From assembly GCA_017547175.1 (NCBI GenBank), contig JAFYQI010000001.1, positions 1-64,000 on the forward strand: DNA of 64,000 bases, given 5' to 3'. Each line of letters begins with the position of its first letter. Within the stretch, counting starts at the first letter, position 1. This document shows positions 7,729 to 17,468 of the stretch, in pieces. The position numbers and the translations under genes are program-made. The notes under the pieces were generated by a model. The model was not told the DNA's origin, did not search any database, and worked only from the letters and a program-made list of their open reading frames with translations. Source of the DNA: Alistipes sp. Its GTDB lineage: Bacteria; Bacteroidota; Bacteroidia; Bacteroidales; Rikenellaceae.

Positions 7729-10700
7729 ATGAGAAAATTTCTCGCAATGTGCTTGGGTATGATGCTACTTGGCATCGTTACCCCTCACTTCGCGCTTGCC
7801 CAAGGTAAGTATGAGGTGAAGGGCGTCGTGGTGGACGCCGCGGGTATCCCCGTGATCGGAGCAACGATCATTGAGGTGGGTACCGTAAACGGTACGACGA
7901 CCGACATAGACGGTCAGTATGTACTGAATGTAAAGGACGCCAATTCGGTGGTCTCGATCAGCTACATCGGTTATAAGACCGTGGAGCTGGTAGCTGCGTC
8001 GGAGCTGTTGAAGAATCTGACGTTGGAAGAGGACCTCATGACCCTCGATGAGGTGGTCGTGATCGGTTATGGTGGTGTGAAGAAGAGCGATATGACCGGT
8101 TCGGTTGTAGCAATCAAGGCCGAGGATGTAAACCGCGGTGCGGTAACCTCGCCCGATCAGCTGCTGCTGGGTAAGGTTCCGGGTCTGCTCGTAACGCCCG
8201 CTTCGGGTGAGCCGGGTTCGGGTGCACAGATCCGTATTCGCGGTAATGCATCGCTGAACGCCTCGAACAACCCGCTGATCGTGATCGACGGTGTGCCCGT
8301 AACGGGTGATGGCGGTGCCGGTATGGGTAACCCGCTGGCTACGGTAAATCCGGATGATATCGACACCTACACGGTATTGAAGGATGCTTCGGCTACGGCT
8401 ATCTATGGTTCGCGCGCTTCGAATGGTGTGATCATCATCACCACCAAGAAGGGTAAGGGTTCGGCACTTCAGGTGAGCTACAACTCGAGCTATACGGTGA
8501 AGTCGAACGCAGGCGAGATCGATGTATTGTCGGGTCAGGAGTTTGCCGATTACATGACCAACGTATATCAGGCCAACAGCGCCGCTGATGCCGAGAAGAT
8601 CCAGTCGCTGCTGGGTTACAACGGCAAGATTTACGATACGGATTGGCAGAATCTGATCTACCGCACGGCCTTTGCTACCGACCACGCTTTGTCGCTCTAT
8701 GGCAACACGGAGAAGGGTAACTTCCCCTATCGTGTTTCGTTAGGTGCCAACTATGATCAGGGTACCGTGAAGGGTGGTGACAATACGCGCGTAAATGCCA
8801 GCGTAAACCTCGCCCCGAAGTTCTTCGACGATCACCTGACCGTGAACATGAATGTAAAGGGTGTGTACAACAAGTCGAATTGGACCAACAACGCCGTGGG
8901 TGACGCTTTGTCGTATGACCCCACCAAGCCGGTTCATTTCTACAATGAGGATGGTTCGGTGAACACCTTGCTGGCTAATGGTTACTTCAACTGGGGTAAC
9001 TTCGACGATGCCGGTAACTTCAACCCCGAGAAGAATGCCAATACGAACCCCATGTCGAGCTTGAACGACTATGTGAACTACTCGACCACGTGGCGTTCGG
9101 TAGGTAACGCACAGCTCGATTATAAGATCCACGGTCTGGAGGATCTGCGTCTGAACCTGAACCTGGGTTATGACATCGCCGAGTCGACCGGTGTACATTA
9201 CAACGAGCTTGGTTCGTTTGCCAACATGAAGGCCGGTGCTGAGGATGCTTACACGGATTGGACGACCTTCAACTCGAATACGCTGTTGGAGTTCTACGCC
9301 AACTACAACAAGGAGTTTGGTGTACATCGTCTGGATGCCATGGCCGGTTATTCGTGGCAGCGTAACTATGTAAGAACGCAGTCGCTGAACTACTACAACT
9401 CAAATCGCAATGAGTTCCACTCGTCGAGTGCAACGGAGGAGGCTCGCAAGCCCTATCCGAAGGAGTACTATCTGATCTCGTTCTTCGGTCGTATCAACTA
9501 TTCGATTGATTCGCGCTACCTGTTCACCTTCACCGTACGTGAGGATGCTACGTCGCGTTTCTCGGAGGACAATCGTTGGGGCTTCTTCCCCTCGGCTGCC
9601 TTTGCTTGGAACATCGCCCAGGAGAAGTTCCTCCAGGACTCGAAGGCCCTGTCGGCTCTTAAGCTCCGTCTGGGTTGGGGTCAGACCGGTCAGCAGGATA
9701 TTGGTGACAACTACTATCCCTACTATCCGCTCTACAACTATGTAAACAATGGTAATGCACAGTATATGCCCGGTGTAGCCGGTACGCTGGCTCCGCAGGC
9801 CTTCAACCGCAACATCAAGTGGGAGACCACGACGACCTACAATGCCGGTATCGACTTCGGTTTCCTGTCGGGTCGCATCAATGGTGCTGTTGATTACTAC
9901 TATCGTCATACGACCGACCTGTTGTCGGAGATCGACGTACCGACCGGTTCGAACTTCACGAACCGCCTGATGTCGAACATCGGTGAGATGGTAAACCAGG
10001 GTGTTGAGGTTTCGTTGAACCTGATCCCCGTACAGACCGAGGATTGGAACTGGACGATCAACCTGAACGGTACGTGGCAGCAGACCGAGATCGGCGACCT
10101 GAACGACAACATCGTGAAGGTAGGTTCGTCGCTTTCGGGTACGGGTGGTAACTCGTCGCTGCACTACCAGGGTTATGCCCCCTATACGTTCTACCTCTTC
10201 CAGCAGGTTTATGACGCACAGGGCAAGCCCGTTATGAACACCTTCGTAGATCGCAACGGTGATGGTCAGATTACCGAGGATGACAAGTACATCACGGGTC
10301 GTTCGTCGACGCCTGACTTCTACTACGGTATCTCGATGCAGTTGAACTACAAGAATTGGGACTTCGGTTTCAACGGCCACGGTACGATTGGCAACTATGC
10401 CATCAACAAACTGGCTGTCGATAACTCGTCGACCTATTGCGGTACGCTGTCGTACAACTACCTGCGCAACCTGAACGAGTACAATTTCCGTACGGGCTTC
10501 ACGGGTAACACGTCGACCGATCAGGCTTACTCGGATATGTTCATCGAGAACGCTTCGTTCTTCCGTCTGGATGATATCAACCTCGGTTACACGTTCCATG
10601 AGGTTGGTAAGTCGAAGGTAAATATCCGTGTGGCTGCTTCGTGCCAGAACGTATTTACGATTACCGACTATTCGGGTCTGGATCCTGAGGTGAACAGCGC

Positions 10701-10770
10701 TGATGGTGTATATAGCACGCTGATTCCGCGTCCGCGCCTCTACACGGTCCGTCTCAACATTAACTTCTAA
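7729..10770 (+). CDS. SusC-family TonB-linked outer-membrane transporter
   Basis: The 1013-residue protein has a signal peptide ending near FALAQ (residue 25), a carboxypeptidase-like regulatory domain at about 28-105, the SusC TonB-box region DEVVVIGYG, a plug domain with IRIRGNASLNASNNPLIVIDGVP, and a long beta-barrel ending in an aromatic residue (LNINF). It imports oligosaccharides across the outer membrane using energy from TonB, together with the SusD lipoprotein encoded 20 bases downstream. The neighbours point to alpha-glucan oligosaccharides. Codon choice is strongly biased, as in a well-expressed gene. Confidence 0.96.
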   Translation: MRKFLAMCLGMMLLGIVTPHFALAQGKYEVKGVVVDAAGIPVIGATIIEVGTVNGTTTDIDGQYVLNVKDANSVVSISYIGYKTVELVAASELLKNLTLEEDLMTLDEVVVIGYGGVKKSDMTGSVVAIKAEDVNRGAVTSPDQLLLGKVPGLLVTPASGEPGSGAQIRIRGNASLNASNNPLIVIDGVPVTGDGGAGMGNPLATVNPDDIDTYTVLKDASATAIYGSRASNGVIIITTKKGKGSALQVSYNSSYTVKSNAGEIDVLSGQEFADYMTNVYQANSAADAEKIQSLLGYNGKIYDTDWQNLIYRTAFATDHALSLYGNTEKGNFPYRVSLGANYDQGTVKGGDNTRVNASVNLAPKFFDDHLTVNMNVKGVYNKSNWTNNAVGDALSYDPTKPVHFYNEDGSVNTLLANGYFNWGNFDDAGNFNPEKNANTNPMSSLNDYVNYSTTWRSVGNAQLDYKIHGLEDLRLNLNLGYDIAESTGVHYNELGSFANMKAGAEDAYTDWTTFNSNTLLEFYANYNKEFGVHRLDAMAGYSWQRNYVRTQSLNYYNSNRNEFHSSSATEEARKPYPKEYYLISFFGRINYSIDSRYLFTFTVREDATSRFSEDNRWGFFPSAAFAWNIAQEKFLQDSKALSALKLRLGWGQTGQQDIGDNYYPYYPLYNYVNNGNAQYMPGVAGTLAPQAFNRNIKWETTTTYNAGIDFGFLSGRINGAVDYYYRHTTDLLSEIDVPTGSNFTNRLMSNIGEMVNQGVEVSLNLIPVQTEDWNWTINLNGTWQQTEIGDLNDNIVKVGSSLSGTGGNSSLHYQGYAPYTFYLFQQVYDAQGKPVMNTFVDRNGDGQITEDDKYITGRSSTPDFYYGISMQLNYKNWDFGFNGHGTIGNYAINKLAVDNSSTYCGTLSYNYLRNLNEYNFRTGFTGNTSTDQAYSDMFIENASFFRLDDINLGYTFHEVGKSKVNIRVAASCQNVFTITDYSGLDPEVNSADGVYSTLIPRPRLYTVRLNINF

Positions 10771-10790
10771 TCAATACAAGCACTGCAATT

Positions 10791-12473
10791 ATGAAAAAGT
10801 TCTTATTATATAGTGTAGCGCTTCTGACCTCGGCTGCAATGATCACCTCGTGTTTGGGTGATTTGGATGCCGAGCCGCTGGCCGATACGACCATCACGGC
10901 CGATAAGGCTTTCGAGAAGCCGGAGAGCTACGACCAGTACGTAAACTATGCGTACAGCTACTTCTCGCTCGTATCGCAGGCCGATCCGGGTAAGTCGGAT
11001 ATCGCCGTATCGGATGCCGGTCAGAGCGAATTTGTCCGTCAGTACATGATTCTGAACGAGCTTTCGACCGATGCCCTGAAGTGTAATTGGGGTGATGACT
11101 ATATCGATGGTATTCAGTATGCCAAGTGGACGACCTCGTCGGCTGCTGTCATGGCTGTCTATCTGCGTGGTCTGAAGGCTGTTGCTATCTGTAACCAGTT
11201 CCTCGATGAGGCAGTTTCGGGTGATGGCGCCGTTAAGGGTCGTGGCCACGAGGCTAAACTTGCCGACGTACGCATCTATCGTGCAGAGATGCGCCTGTTG
11301 CGTGCCTTGTATTATGAGATCATGTTGGATTTCTTTGGCAATCCTCCCTTGTGTCTTCCCGATAACATCGGTACGACGAATTTCCCGCAGCAGCTGGGTC
11401 GCGCCGGTATGTTTGCCTGGATCGAGGGTGAGTTGTTGGATCTGATCGCCGATGAGAATCTGCCCGCTGTTCGTAAGGCATATCCTCGTCTGTCGAAGGG
11501 TGCTGCCTATGCGATTCTGGCCCGTATGTACCTCAATGCCGAGGTCTATACCGGTACGGCTCGTTGGGCTGATGCTCAGAAGTATGCCGAGTTGGCCATT
11601 ACGAGCGGTGGCTACGAGCTGTGCTCGAAGTGGGATAACCTGTTCCGTCAGGATAACTCGACCAATGGTGCTCAGAACGAGTTTATCGTTGCTGCGCTGT
11701 ACGATGGTGCTCAGACCCCCAGCTACGGTGGTACGACGCACCTGCTCTATGCATCGGTTTATGCCGACCTGCGTCTGATTTCGTCGAGCCTTTTCGGCTT
11801 CTCGAGCGATATCTACATGAACCAGTGGAATGGTTATCATGTTTCGGATGAGTTCGTGATGGACAACTTCGAGTTGCAGGGTGTAAATTGGGATAACAAA
11901 GACCAGTGGGGTTACGATCGTGCTCTGTCTGATCAGCGTGCCGTATTCACCAATGCTGGCTTTACGAAGAATATCGATCCCGAGTCGGCCGATATCAACA
12001 CTGGTTGGGCATGTCTGAAGTGGGTTCCGCTGAGCTCCGATAATCGCGCATCGTGCATCGAGAGCGGTATCGAGTTCTCGTCGGCCGACTTCCCGATCTT
12101 CCGTCTGGGTGAGATGTACTTGATCTCGGCCGAGGCTGAGGCCCGTCTCAACGGTGGTACGCTGACCTCGACGAGCAACGGTTACAAGCGCATTGCCGAG
12201 CTGCGTACGCGTGCTAACGGCGTTGCCAACATGCCGATCTCGATCGACTTGGAGTACATCCTGAAGGAGCGTGTACGCGAGTTGATGTGGGAGGGTCACC
12301 GTCGTGTGGATTTGATCCGCTACGGTCTCTTTACCTCTGCTTCGTTCCCGTGGCCCTACAAGGGTGGTATTGCAGCCGGTACGGTAGCTTTGTCGGATCA
12401 CCTCAAGGTGTACCCGATCATTACGACCGACCTGATTGCCAACCCCAACCTGGTACAGAATGCCGGTTATTAA
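10791..12473 (+). CDS. SusD-family surface glycan-binding lipoprotein
   Basis: The 560-residue protein has a lipoprotein signal with the lipobox AMITSC and forms the lid of the SusC channel. The C-terminal family segment FPIFRLGEMYLISAEAEARL is plain, as is the final RVRELMWEGHRRVDLIRYG stretch typical of SusD/RagB. Helical TPR-like parts fill the middle. It sits between SusC (20 bases) and the SusE-like gene (42 bases). It binds glycan at the cell surface and passes it to SusC; starch-type glycan is inferred from neighbours. Confidence 0.95.
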   Translation: MKKFLLYSVALLTSAAMITSCLGDLDAEPLADTTITADKAFEKPESYDQYVNYAYSYFSLVSQADPGKSDIAVSDAGQSEFVRQYMILNELSTDALKCNWGDDYIDGIQYAKWTTSSAAVMAVYLRGLKAVAICNQFLDEAVSGDGAVKGRGHEAKLADVRIYRAEMRLLRALYYEIMLDFFGNPPLCLPDNIGTTNFPQQLGRAGMFAWIEGELLDLIADENLPAVRKAYPRLSKGAAYAILARMYLNAEVYTGTARWADAQKYAELAITSGGYELCSKWDNLFRQDNSTNGAQNEFIVAALYDGAQTPSYGGTTHLLYASVYADLRLISSSLFGFSSDIYMNQWNGYHVSDEFVMDNFELQGVNWDNKDQWGYDRALSDQRAVFTNAGFTKNIDPESADINTGWACLKWVPLSSDNRASCIESGIEFSSADFPIFRLGEMYLISAEAEARLNGGTLTSTSNGYKRIAELRTRANGVANMPISIDLEYILKERVRELMWEGHRRVDLIRYGLFTSASFPWPYKGGIAAGTVALSDHLKVYPIITTDLIANPNLVQNAGY

Positions 12474-12515
12474 TCGAAGCGAAACGAAAAACAAACGCTT
12501 AAAACGAATAGTATT

Positions 12516-13586
12516 ATGAAATATACGAAATATCTTGCGACTCTCGCCATGGCAGCGTTTACGTTTGCTTCGTGTGAGACGGTAGTAGAGCATGTTCAGC
12601 TCGCTCCCGAGACGGAGTTCGTCGCTCCCGTGCTGAATGAGCAGGGCGATATCGTAGTGAACGGCAACAACATCGATGTTGAGTCGGTTACGTTCACCTG
12701 CTCAGAGGCCGATTTTGGTCAGCCTGTCGCTATTACCTATCAGCTTTATTTTGAGAAGGACGGTGTGGAGACCCTCGCCGCCGAGTCGAACTATCCCGCG
12801 ATCACGATGGAAAAATCGGACCTCAATGGTAAGATCGTGAATAATCTGGGCGTGGCAGCCAACGAAACGGCTACCGTGAACGCTTATGTAGTTGCCTATG
12901 CTGGTGCTTCGGATCTGTGCACCGAGAAGTCGAATGTGATTTCGTTCACGATTACGACCTTCAAGGCTGCCATGCGTAAGTACCACCTCTGCGGTGTATT
13001 CAACGGTTGGAATGCTGGTGCTGCTGTCGAGATTTGGGAGAACAAGGGTGGTTCGAACATCTACGAGGCAATGGTATATCTGCCCGAGGATGCAGCTAAT
13101 ACGCCGGGTATGTCGGGCTTCAAGGTGCTTCCGAACCGGGCTTGGGACGGTGGTGAGATGGGCTACGGTGCCTTCTCGACGCTGGGCTCGCAGTTCGCTT
13201 CGTCGAGCGACGGTAACCTGTTGCTGCCCGCTGGTATCTGGATGATCTCGATTGACCTGAACAACATGGCTATCGATGCCAAGCAGTACTCGCAGGTAGA
13301 TATCATGGGTGGCTTCAACGGTTGGAGCGATCCGATGATCCTCGAGTACGATTCGGCTGCCAATGTTTGGAAGACCACGACGGCTGTTGATGCCGGTCAG
13401 GAGTACAAGTTCCGCCTGAATGGTTCGTGGGATATCAACTACGGTGGTGGTACGGATGCTTCGGAGATCTATCCCAACGGCTTCGAGCTGGTACAGGGTG
13501 CCGGTAACATTTTGACGCCTGTGAAGAGTGTGATTTGCCTCCATGCAAACTGCACGCCGTGGGTTGTAACTTACCAGGCCGAGTAA
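12516..13586 (+). CDS. SusE-like surface glycan-binding lipoprotein
   Basis: The 356-residue lipoprotein (lipobox FTFASC) has an N-terminal SusE-type beta-domain at about 25-150, with the family pattern SVTFTCSEADFGQPVAITYQL, then two binding modules. These start at about 160 (YHLCGVFNGWN) and 265 (VDIMGGFNGWS). The aromatic-rich loops NGWN/NGWS and KFRLNGSWDINYGG resemble those that hold starch in SusE/SusF. It probably holds alpha-glucan on the outer surface next to SusCD. The order C-D-E is that of classical starch loci. A hairpin at 13610-13647 separates it from the next gene. Confidence 0.88.
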   Translation: MKYTKYLATLAMAAFTFASCETVVEHVQLAPETEFVAPVLNEQGDIVVNGNNIDVESVTFTCSEADFGQPVAITYQLYFEKDGVETLAAESNYPAITMEKSDLNGKIVNNLGVAANETATVNAYVVAYAGASDLCTEKSNVISFTITTFKAAMRKYHLCGVFNGWNAGAAVEIWENKGGSNIYEAMVYLPEDAANTPGMSGFKVLPNRAWDGGEMGYGAFSTLGSQFASSSDGNLLLPAGIWMISIDLNNMAIDAKQYSQVDIMGGFNGWSDPMILEYDSAANVWKTTTAVDAGQEYKFRLNGSWDINYGGGTDASEIYPNGFELVQGAGNILTPVKSVICLHANCTPWVVTYQAE

Positions 13587-13609
13587 GAAAGTAGAGTAAA
13601 AAACGAAAT

Positions 13610-13647
13610 GCGAGCGGGGTCAGCCCCTCGGGTAATGCCCCGCCCGC
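13610..13647 (+). other. Intergenic hairpin between susE-like and susE/F-like genes
   Basis: An 11-position stem with one mismatch (13610-13620 with 13637-13647) and a 16-base GC-rich loop lies in the 85-base gap. No T run follows, so it is less likely to stop transcription than to protect or process the mRNA. Confidence 0.5.
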
Positions 13648-13671
13648 AATTCAAACAAACAGAAAATAGCT

Positions 13672-16600
13672 ATGAAATTTTTCAAATATTTAGTAGCCCT
13701 GGTAGCGGGTGCTATGGCCTTCACCGCTTGCGAGAAGGATCCCGCTGATCTCTACGCAGTAGAGGCCACGGCTCCGGTGATGGATGCGCATGCCGACATC
13801 CTGCTGACCGAGAATTCGACCACCGAGTCGGTGACCTTCTCGTGGAAGGAGGCTCGCGGTATGGGCGATGAGGTAATGTATACGCTTTATGCTACGCTGA
13901 ATAGTCAGGAGATTTCGCTTACGACCACCAATGGTACCTATTTCACGGCCGATAAGGAGGCTTTCCGTACGCAGCTTTTGAATGGTTTCGGCCTGACTGC
14001 CAACGACAACTTCTCGATTGGTATGTATGTGGCTGCCGACAACGGTCTGACGGTCGTAAAGTCGGAGCCGATCTCGATGAATGTCTTTGTTTATGGTGAC
14101 TATGTGCCCGCTATTGTTTCGGTTGCCGAGGCAGTTCAGCAGGGTGTTGTGCTCACCGATGCAATGACCGAGGATATTGAGCTGATCAACTGGACGGCTG
14201 CTCGTTTTGAGTATGGTACGAATCCGCTCTACAAGGTTGAGATCGTCTTCAACGATGGTGAGCGTCAGGTATTGGCCAGTGGTATTGCAACCACTTCGTT
14301 TGCCATTGCTCCTGCAACGCTGAACTCGACCCTGATTGCTATGGGTTGCCCGAAGGATGCTGCAAGTGAGGTACAGCTGATCGTAACGTCGTACCTGGAA
14401 GGTGAGGGCGCTGCACAGCTTGAGTCGACGGCCGTTACGGTAAAGGTGACGACCTACACCCCCTCGTATCCCGAGTTCGTACAGCTTTGCGGTGACTTCG
14501 GTGGCCACGCTTGGAACACGGAAGGTGCTCTGCCCATTTTGAAGGGTAATCCGAATACGGGTGAGTACCACGGTCTGGTATCGATCTATGGTCAGGAGTG
14601 GGGCTTCAAGGTGATCTACACCAACCCGAAAGACCAGTCGGTTGTTTGGATGGGTGGTACGGCTACTTCGGAGGCCGAGCCTTACACCTTCTCGATCAGC
14701 GCTTCGGCAGGTAACATGATGCAGGTTGCCGATGGTGCAGGTGGCGTTGAGGGTACGTTCGTATTCTACCTCGATTTGGCTGCTGCACAGCTCACGATGG
14801 CTCCCGTTTCGTCGATCGGTCTGATCGGTTCGGCTACGGAGAAGGGCTGGGATGGCCAGACGAACTTCACCTATAACGCCGAGACGGGCGCTATGGAGCT
14901 CAAGGCTGTAACGCTGGGCGAGGGTGCTTACAAGGTACGCGTAAACGACAACTGGGGCAACCCGTGGGAGGATCCCTATGCCTACAACCTGGGTGGCGAT
15001 CCGAACGATATGACCTTCGGTGGCTCGGATATTCCGTCGGAGCCGGGTGTATACGATATTACGATGAATCTCTCGAACAACACGAACTATGCGCTGACCT
15101 TTACCAAGACGGGCGACGTGGTGATCGAGGATCCGATGACGAAGAACTACGGTCTGGTTGGTACAATTAACAACTGGGGCGAGACGGCTGACCTGGTATT
15201 CGAGGCTGTTGAGGGCAAGGATTACAAGGTTGTAAAGAATGTAACGCTGAAGGCTGAGGATCAGATCAAGATCCGCGTAGATCAGGATTGGAATGAGAAC
15301 TACGGTGCTCAGGGCGATGCCGAGCCTGCTGTAGTTGCCGTTGATACGAAGGTTACGCTGGTTGCCGGTGGTAAGAATATGTCGATGGCTGCTGGTTCGT
15401 ATGACTTCTACTTCTATCCCAAGACGAAAGAGTTTATCGCGGTTGCAGCCGGTGCTGAACTGCCCTCGTCGAGCTATGGTCTGGTTGGTACGATCAACGC
15501 ATGGGGTGGTACGCCCGATATGGAGTTCGTTGAGGTTGCCGGTACGGCTTATGTAGCTGTGAAGAATGTAACGGTAACGGCCGAGGACCAGTTCAAGGTA
15601 CGCTTTGCAAACGATTGGGCCGAGAACTACGGTGCTGCAGGTAATGTTGAGCCTTATGCGCTGACTCCTGCTCAGGCTGAGACGTTGGTTGCCAACGGTA
15701 AAAACATGTCGATTGCTGCCGGTACGTACGACTTCTATTTCAACGCCGAGACCAAGGAGTTCATGGCTCTTACGGCCGGTTCGGATCTGCCGAAGCCTGC
15801 AGTAAACTACGGTTTGGTTGGTGATTTGAACAGCTGGGGTGGTACGCCCGACATCGCCTTCACGGCAAAGGGTGCTGGTGAGTATGTACTGCTCGGTCAG
15901 ACGCTGGAGGCCGGTAAGGGCTTCAAGATTCGCGCCAACAACGAGTGGAACGATAAGGAGAACTATGGTGCCCAGATGTCGGGTAACGTAGCTATCAACG
16001 CTGAGACGGCACTCGTAAACGGTAGTGGCAGCCAGAATATGTCGGTTGAGACGACGGGTACCTATGACCTCTATTTCTATCCGGCCGACCTGAAACTGTA
16101 TGTGATGACCCCGGGTAAGACTCCTGCCGATGCAGGTGAGCCTGTAACGCCTCCTGCTGTTAATTCGGAGCAGATCGAGGTAGGTCTGATTGGTGTTGGT
16201 GGCGACTGGAGCAATGACGTGAAGCTTACCCAGCAGGCTGATGGCAGCTTTAAGGTTGAGAATGTAGCTTTGGCTGCAACCGATACCTTCAAGGTTCGCA
16301 AGGCCGGTGCATGGGACGATAACTTCAACTGGGGCTTGGCTTCGAAGGGTATCGTAGAGCTGGGTGTTGAGGTTGAGCTGACGTGCGGTGGCGGTAGCGC
16401 CGATATGTCGGTAGCCGCTGATGGTACCTATAACGTCTATTTCTATCCCGCTCTTGATGGTACGGCCGTTGTAAAGGGTCAGCCCGCAAAGATCAAGATC
16501 GAGTCGGTGGGTACGGTAACTCCTCCGACCCCGCAGGGTCAGCCGATCGAGGTGGGTCTGGTTGGTTCGATGACCAATTGGAGCTCGGATGTAATGATGA

Positions 16601-17361
16601 CCAAGCAGGCTGATGGCAGCTTCTTGGCCGAGAACGTAGCACTGACGGCAGCTGATGAGTTCAAGGTACGCAAGGCCGGTGCTTGGGAGGATTCCTTCAA
16701 CTGGGGTCCCGAGAGCGCTACGACGCTGGCTGACGGTGTTGAGCAGACGCTGATTTGTGGTGGCGGTTCGGCCAACATGAAGGTTGCAGCCGATGGCAAG
16801 TACCATATTTACTTCTATCCCACAACGGATGAGAACGGTGTACTTCCTTCGCAGCCCGCCAAGATCAAGGTGGTAAAGCAGGCCGAGGAGCCCGTAACGC
16901 CTCCGACGCCCGCAACGGCTCTGGAGTGGGGTGATGCGCTCTTTGCCCAGTTCATGGAGACCTATGGCAATGGTACGGAGATTACCGACGATATTGACCT
17001 TACGAACGGTCTGAAGTTTATTGCCGGTGGTTCGAAGGCCAAATTTGGTGCCAATGACGACGCACACCGCATCCAGCTTGGTGGCTCGGGTAGCACGACG
17101 AAGTGTACGCTTCAGCTGCCCGTAACGGGTCCCGGTACGCTGACGGTAGATATCCAGGCAAGTGGTTCGTCGAATACGCGTACGCTGGCCGTAGCCGTTG
17201 ATGGTACGGTTGTTAATGGTGATGGCGCATTTGCCGATCCCGATGCACGTAACGTCTATACGATCGACTGCTCGTCGGCTAAGGCCGGTTCGGTGATCAA
17301 CATGTATAGCACGAAGAGCGGTATCAACGTCTTCAACATCAAGTGGACGCCGAAGCAGTAA
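13672..17361 (+). CDS. Giant SusE/SusF-like lipoprotein with about seven tandem glycan-binding modules
   Basis: At 1229 residues this is roughly two to three times the usual SusE or SusF. After a lipobox (AFTAC, Cys20) come two SusE-type N-terminal beta-domains (about 21-145 and 146-262). Seven modules of about 105-125 residues then start near residues 269, 382, 493, 602, 713, 837 and 961. Five share the pattern [YV]GL[VI]G...W near the start, and most carry an FK[VI]R-type strand with nearby W/N residues in the middle and a YDFYFYP-like end. Linkers before 837 and 961 and after the last module contain TPP and PVTPP. Residues about 1083-1229 form a different beta-rich domain ending INVFNIKWTPKQ, which resembles accessory carbohydrate-binding domains of Bacteroidetes polysaccharide lyases and hydrolases. 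It is probably a long multivalent tether for alpha-glucan on the cell surface. Confidence 0.85.
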   Translation: MKFFKYLVALVAGAMAFTACEKDPADLYAVEATAPVMDAHADILLTENSTTESVTFSWKEARGMGDEVMYTLYATLNSQEISLTTTNGTYFTADKEAFRTQLLNGFGLTANDNFSIGMYVAADNGLTVVKSEPISMNVFVYGDYVPAIVSVAEAVQQGVVLTDAMTEDIELINWTAARFEYGTNPLYKVEIVFNDGERQVLASGIATTSFAIAPATLNSTLIAMGCPKDAASEVQLIVTSYLEGEGAAQLESTAVTVKVTTYTPSYPEFVQLCGDFGGHAWNTEGALPILKGNPNTGEYHGLVSIYGQEWGFKVIYTNPKDQSVVWMGGTATSEAEPYTFSISASAGNMMQVADGAGGVEGTFVFYLDLAAAQLTMAPVSSIGLIGSATEKGWDGQTNFTYNAETGAMELKAVTLGEGAYKVRVNDNWGNPWEDPYAYNLGGDPNDMTFGGSDIPSEPGVYDITMNLSNNTNYALTFTKTGDVVIEDPMTKNYGLVGTINNWGETADLVFEAVEGKDYKVVKNVTLKAEDQIKIRVDQDWNENYGAQGDAEPAVVAVDTKVTLVAGGKNMSMAAGSYDFYFYPKTKEFIAVAAGAELPSSSYGLVGTINAWGGTPDMEFVEVAGTAYVAVKNVTVTAEDQFKVRFANDWAENYGAAGNVEPYALTPAQAETLVANGKNMSIAAGTYDFYFNAETKEFMALTAGSDLPKPAVNYGLVGDLNSWGGTPDIAFTAKGAGEYVLLGQTLEAGKGFKIRANNEWNDKENYGAQMSGNVAINAETALVNGSGSQNMSVETTGTYDLYFYPADLKLYVMTPGKTPADAGEPVTPPAVNSEQIEVGLIGVGGDWSNDVKLTQQADGSFKVENVALAATDTFKVRKAGAWDDNFNWGLASKGIVELGVEVELTCGGGSADMSVAADGTYNVYFYPALDGTAVVKGQPAKIKIESVGTVTPPTPQGQPIEVGLVGSMTNWSSDVMMTKQADGSFLAENVALTAADEFKVRKAGAWEDSFNWGPESATTLADGVEQTLICGGGSANMKVAADGKYHIYFYPTTDENGVLPSQPAKIKVVKQAEEPVTPPTPATALEWGDALFAQFMETYGNGTEITDDIDLTNGLKFIAGGSKAKFGANDDAHRIQLGGSGSTTKCTLQLPVTGPGTLTVDIQASGSSNTRTLAVAVDGTVVNGDGAFADPDARNVYTIDCSSAKAGSVINMYSTKSGINVFNIKWTPKQ

Positions 17362-17373
17362 ACTGATTTTTCC

Positions 17374-17444
17374 AACCCACAGCCTCCTTGCGAGGGGGCT
17401 GCGGGTTGTGTTTAGACCGGTGTGCTTTGATCGGCGCACCGGTC
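17374..17444 (+). other. Two consecutive hairpins between binding-protein and enzyme genes
   Basis: The first stem is 17374-17387 with 17394-17407 (14 positions, one mismatch, one G-T pair) and is followed by GTGTTT. The second is 17415-17424 with 17435-17444 (10 bp, one G-T pair). Both lie in the 107-base gap before the amylase gene. The first looks like a weak or partial terminator. Together they could set a lower level of enzyme mRNA than of transporter mRNA. Confidence 0.6.
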
Positions 17445-17468
17445 ACGAGTGAAGAATAAGAGACGAAT

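Noticed and set aside
13690..17439. 1249-codon open frame antisense to the giant SusE/F-like gene
   Set aside because: It mirrors the sense frame, has no protein-like composition (rich in Arg, His, Thr, Ile) and is explained by the lack of TTA, CTA and TCA codons in the sense gene.
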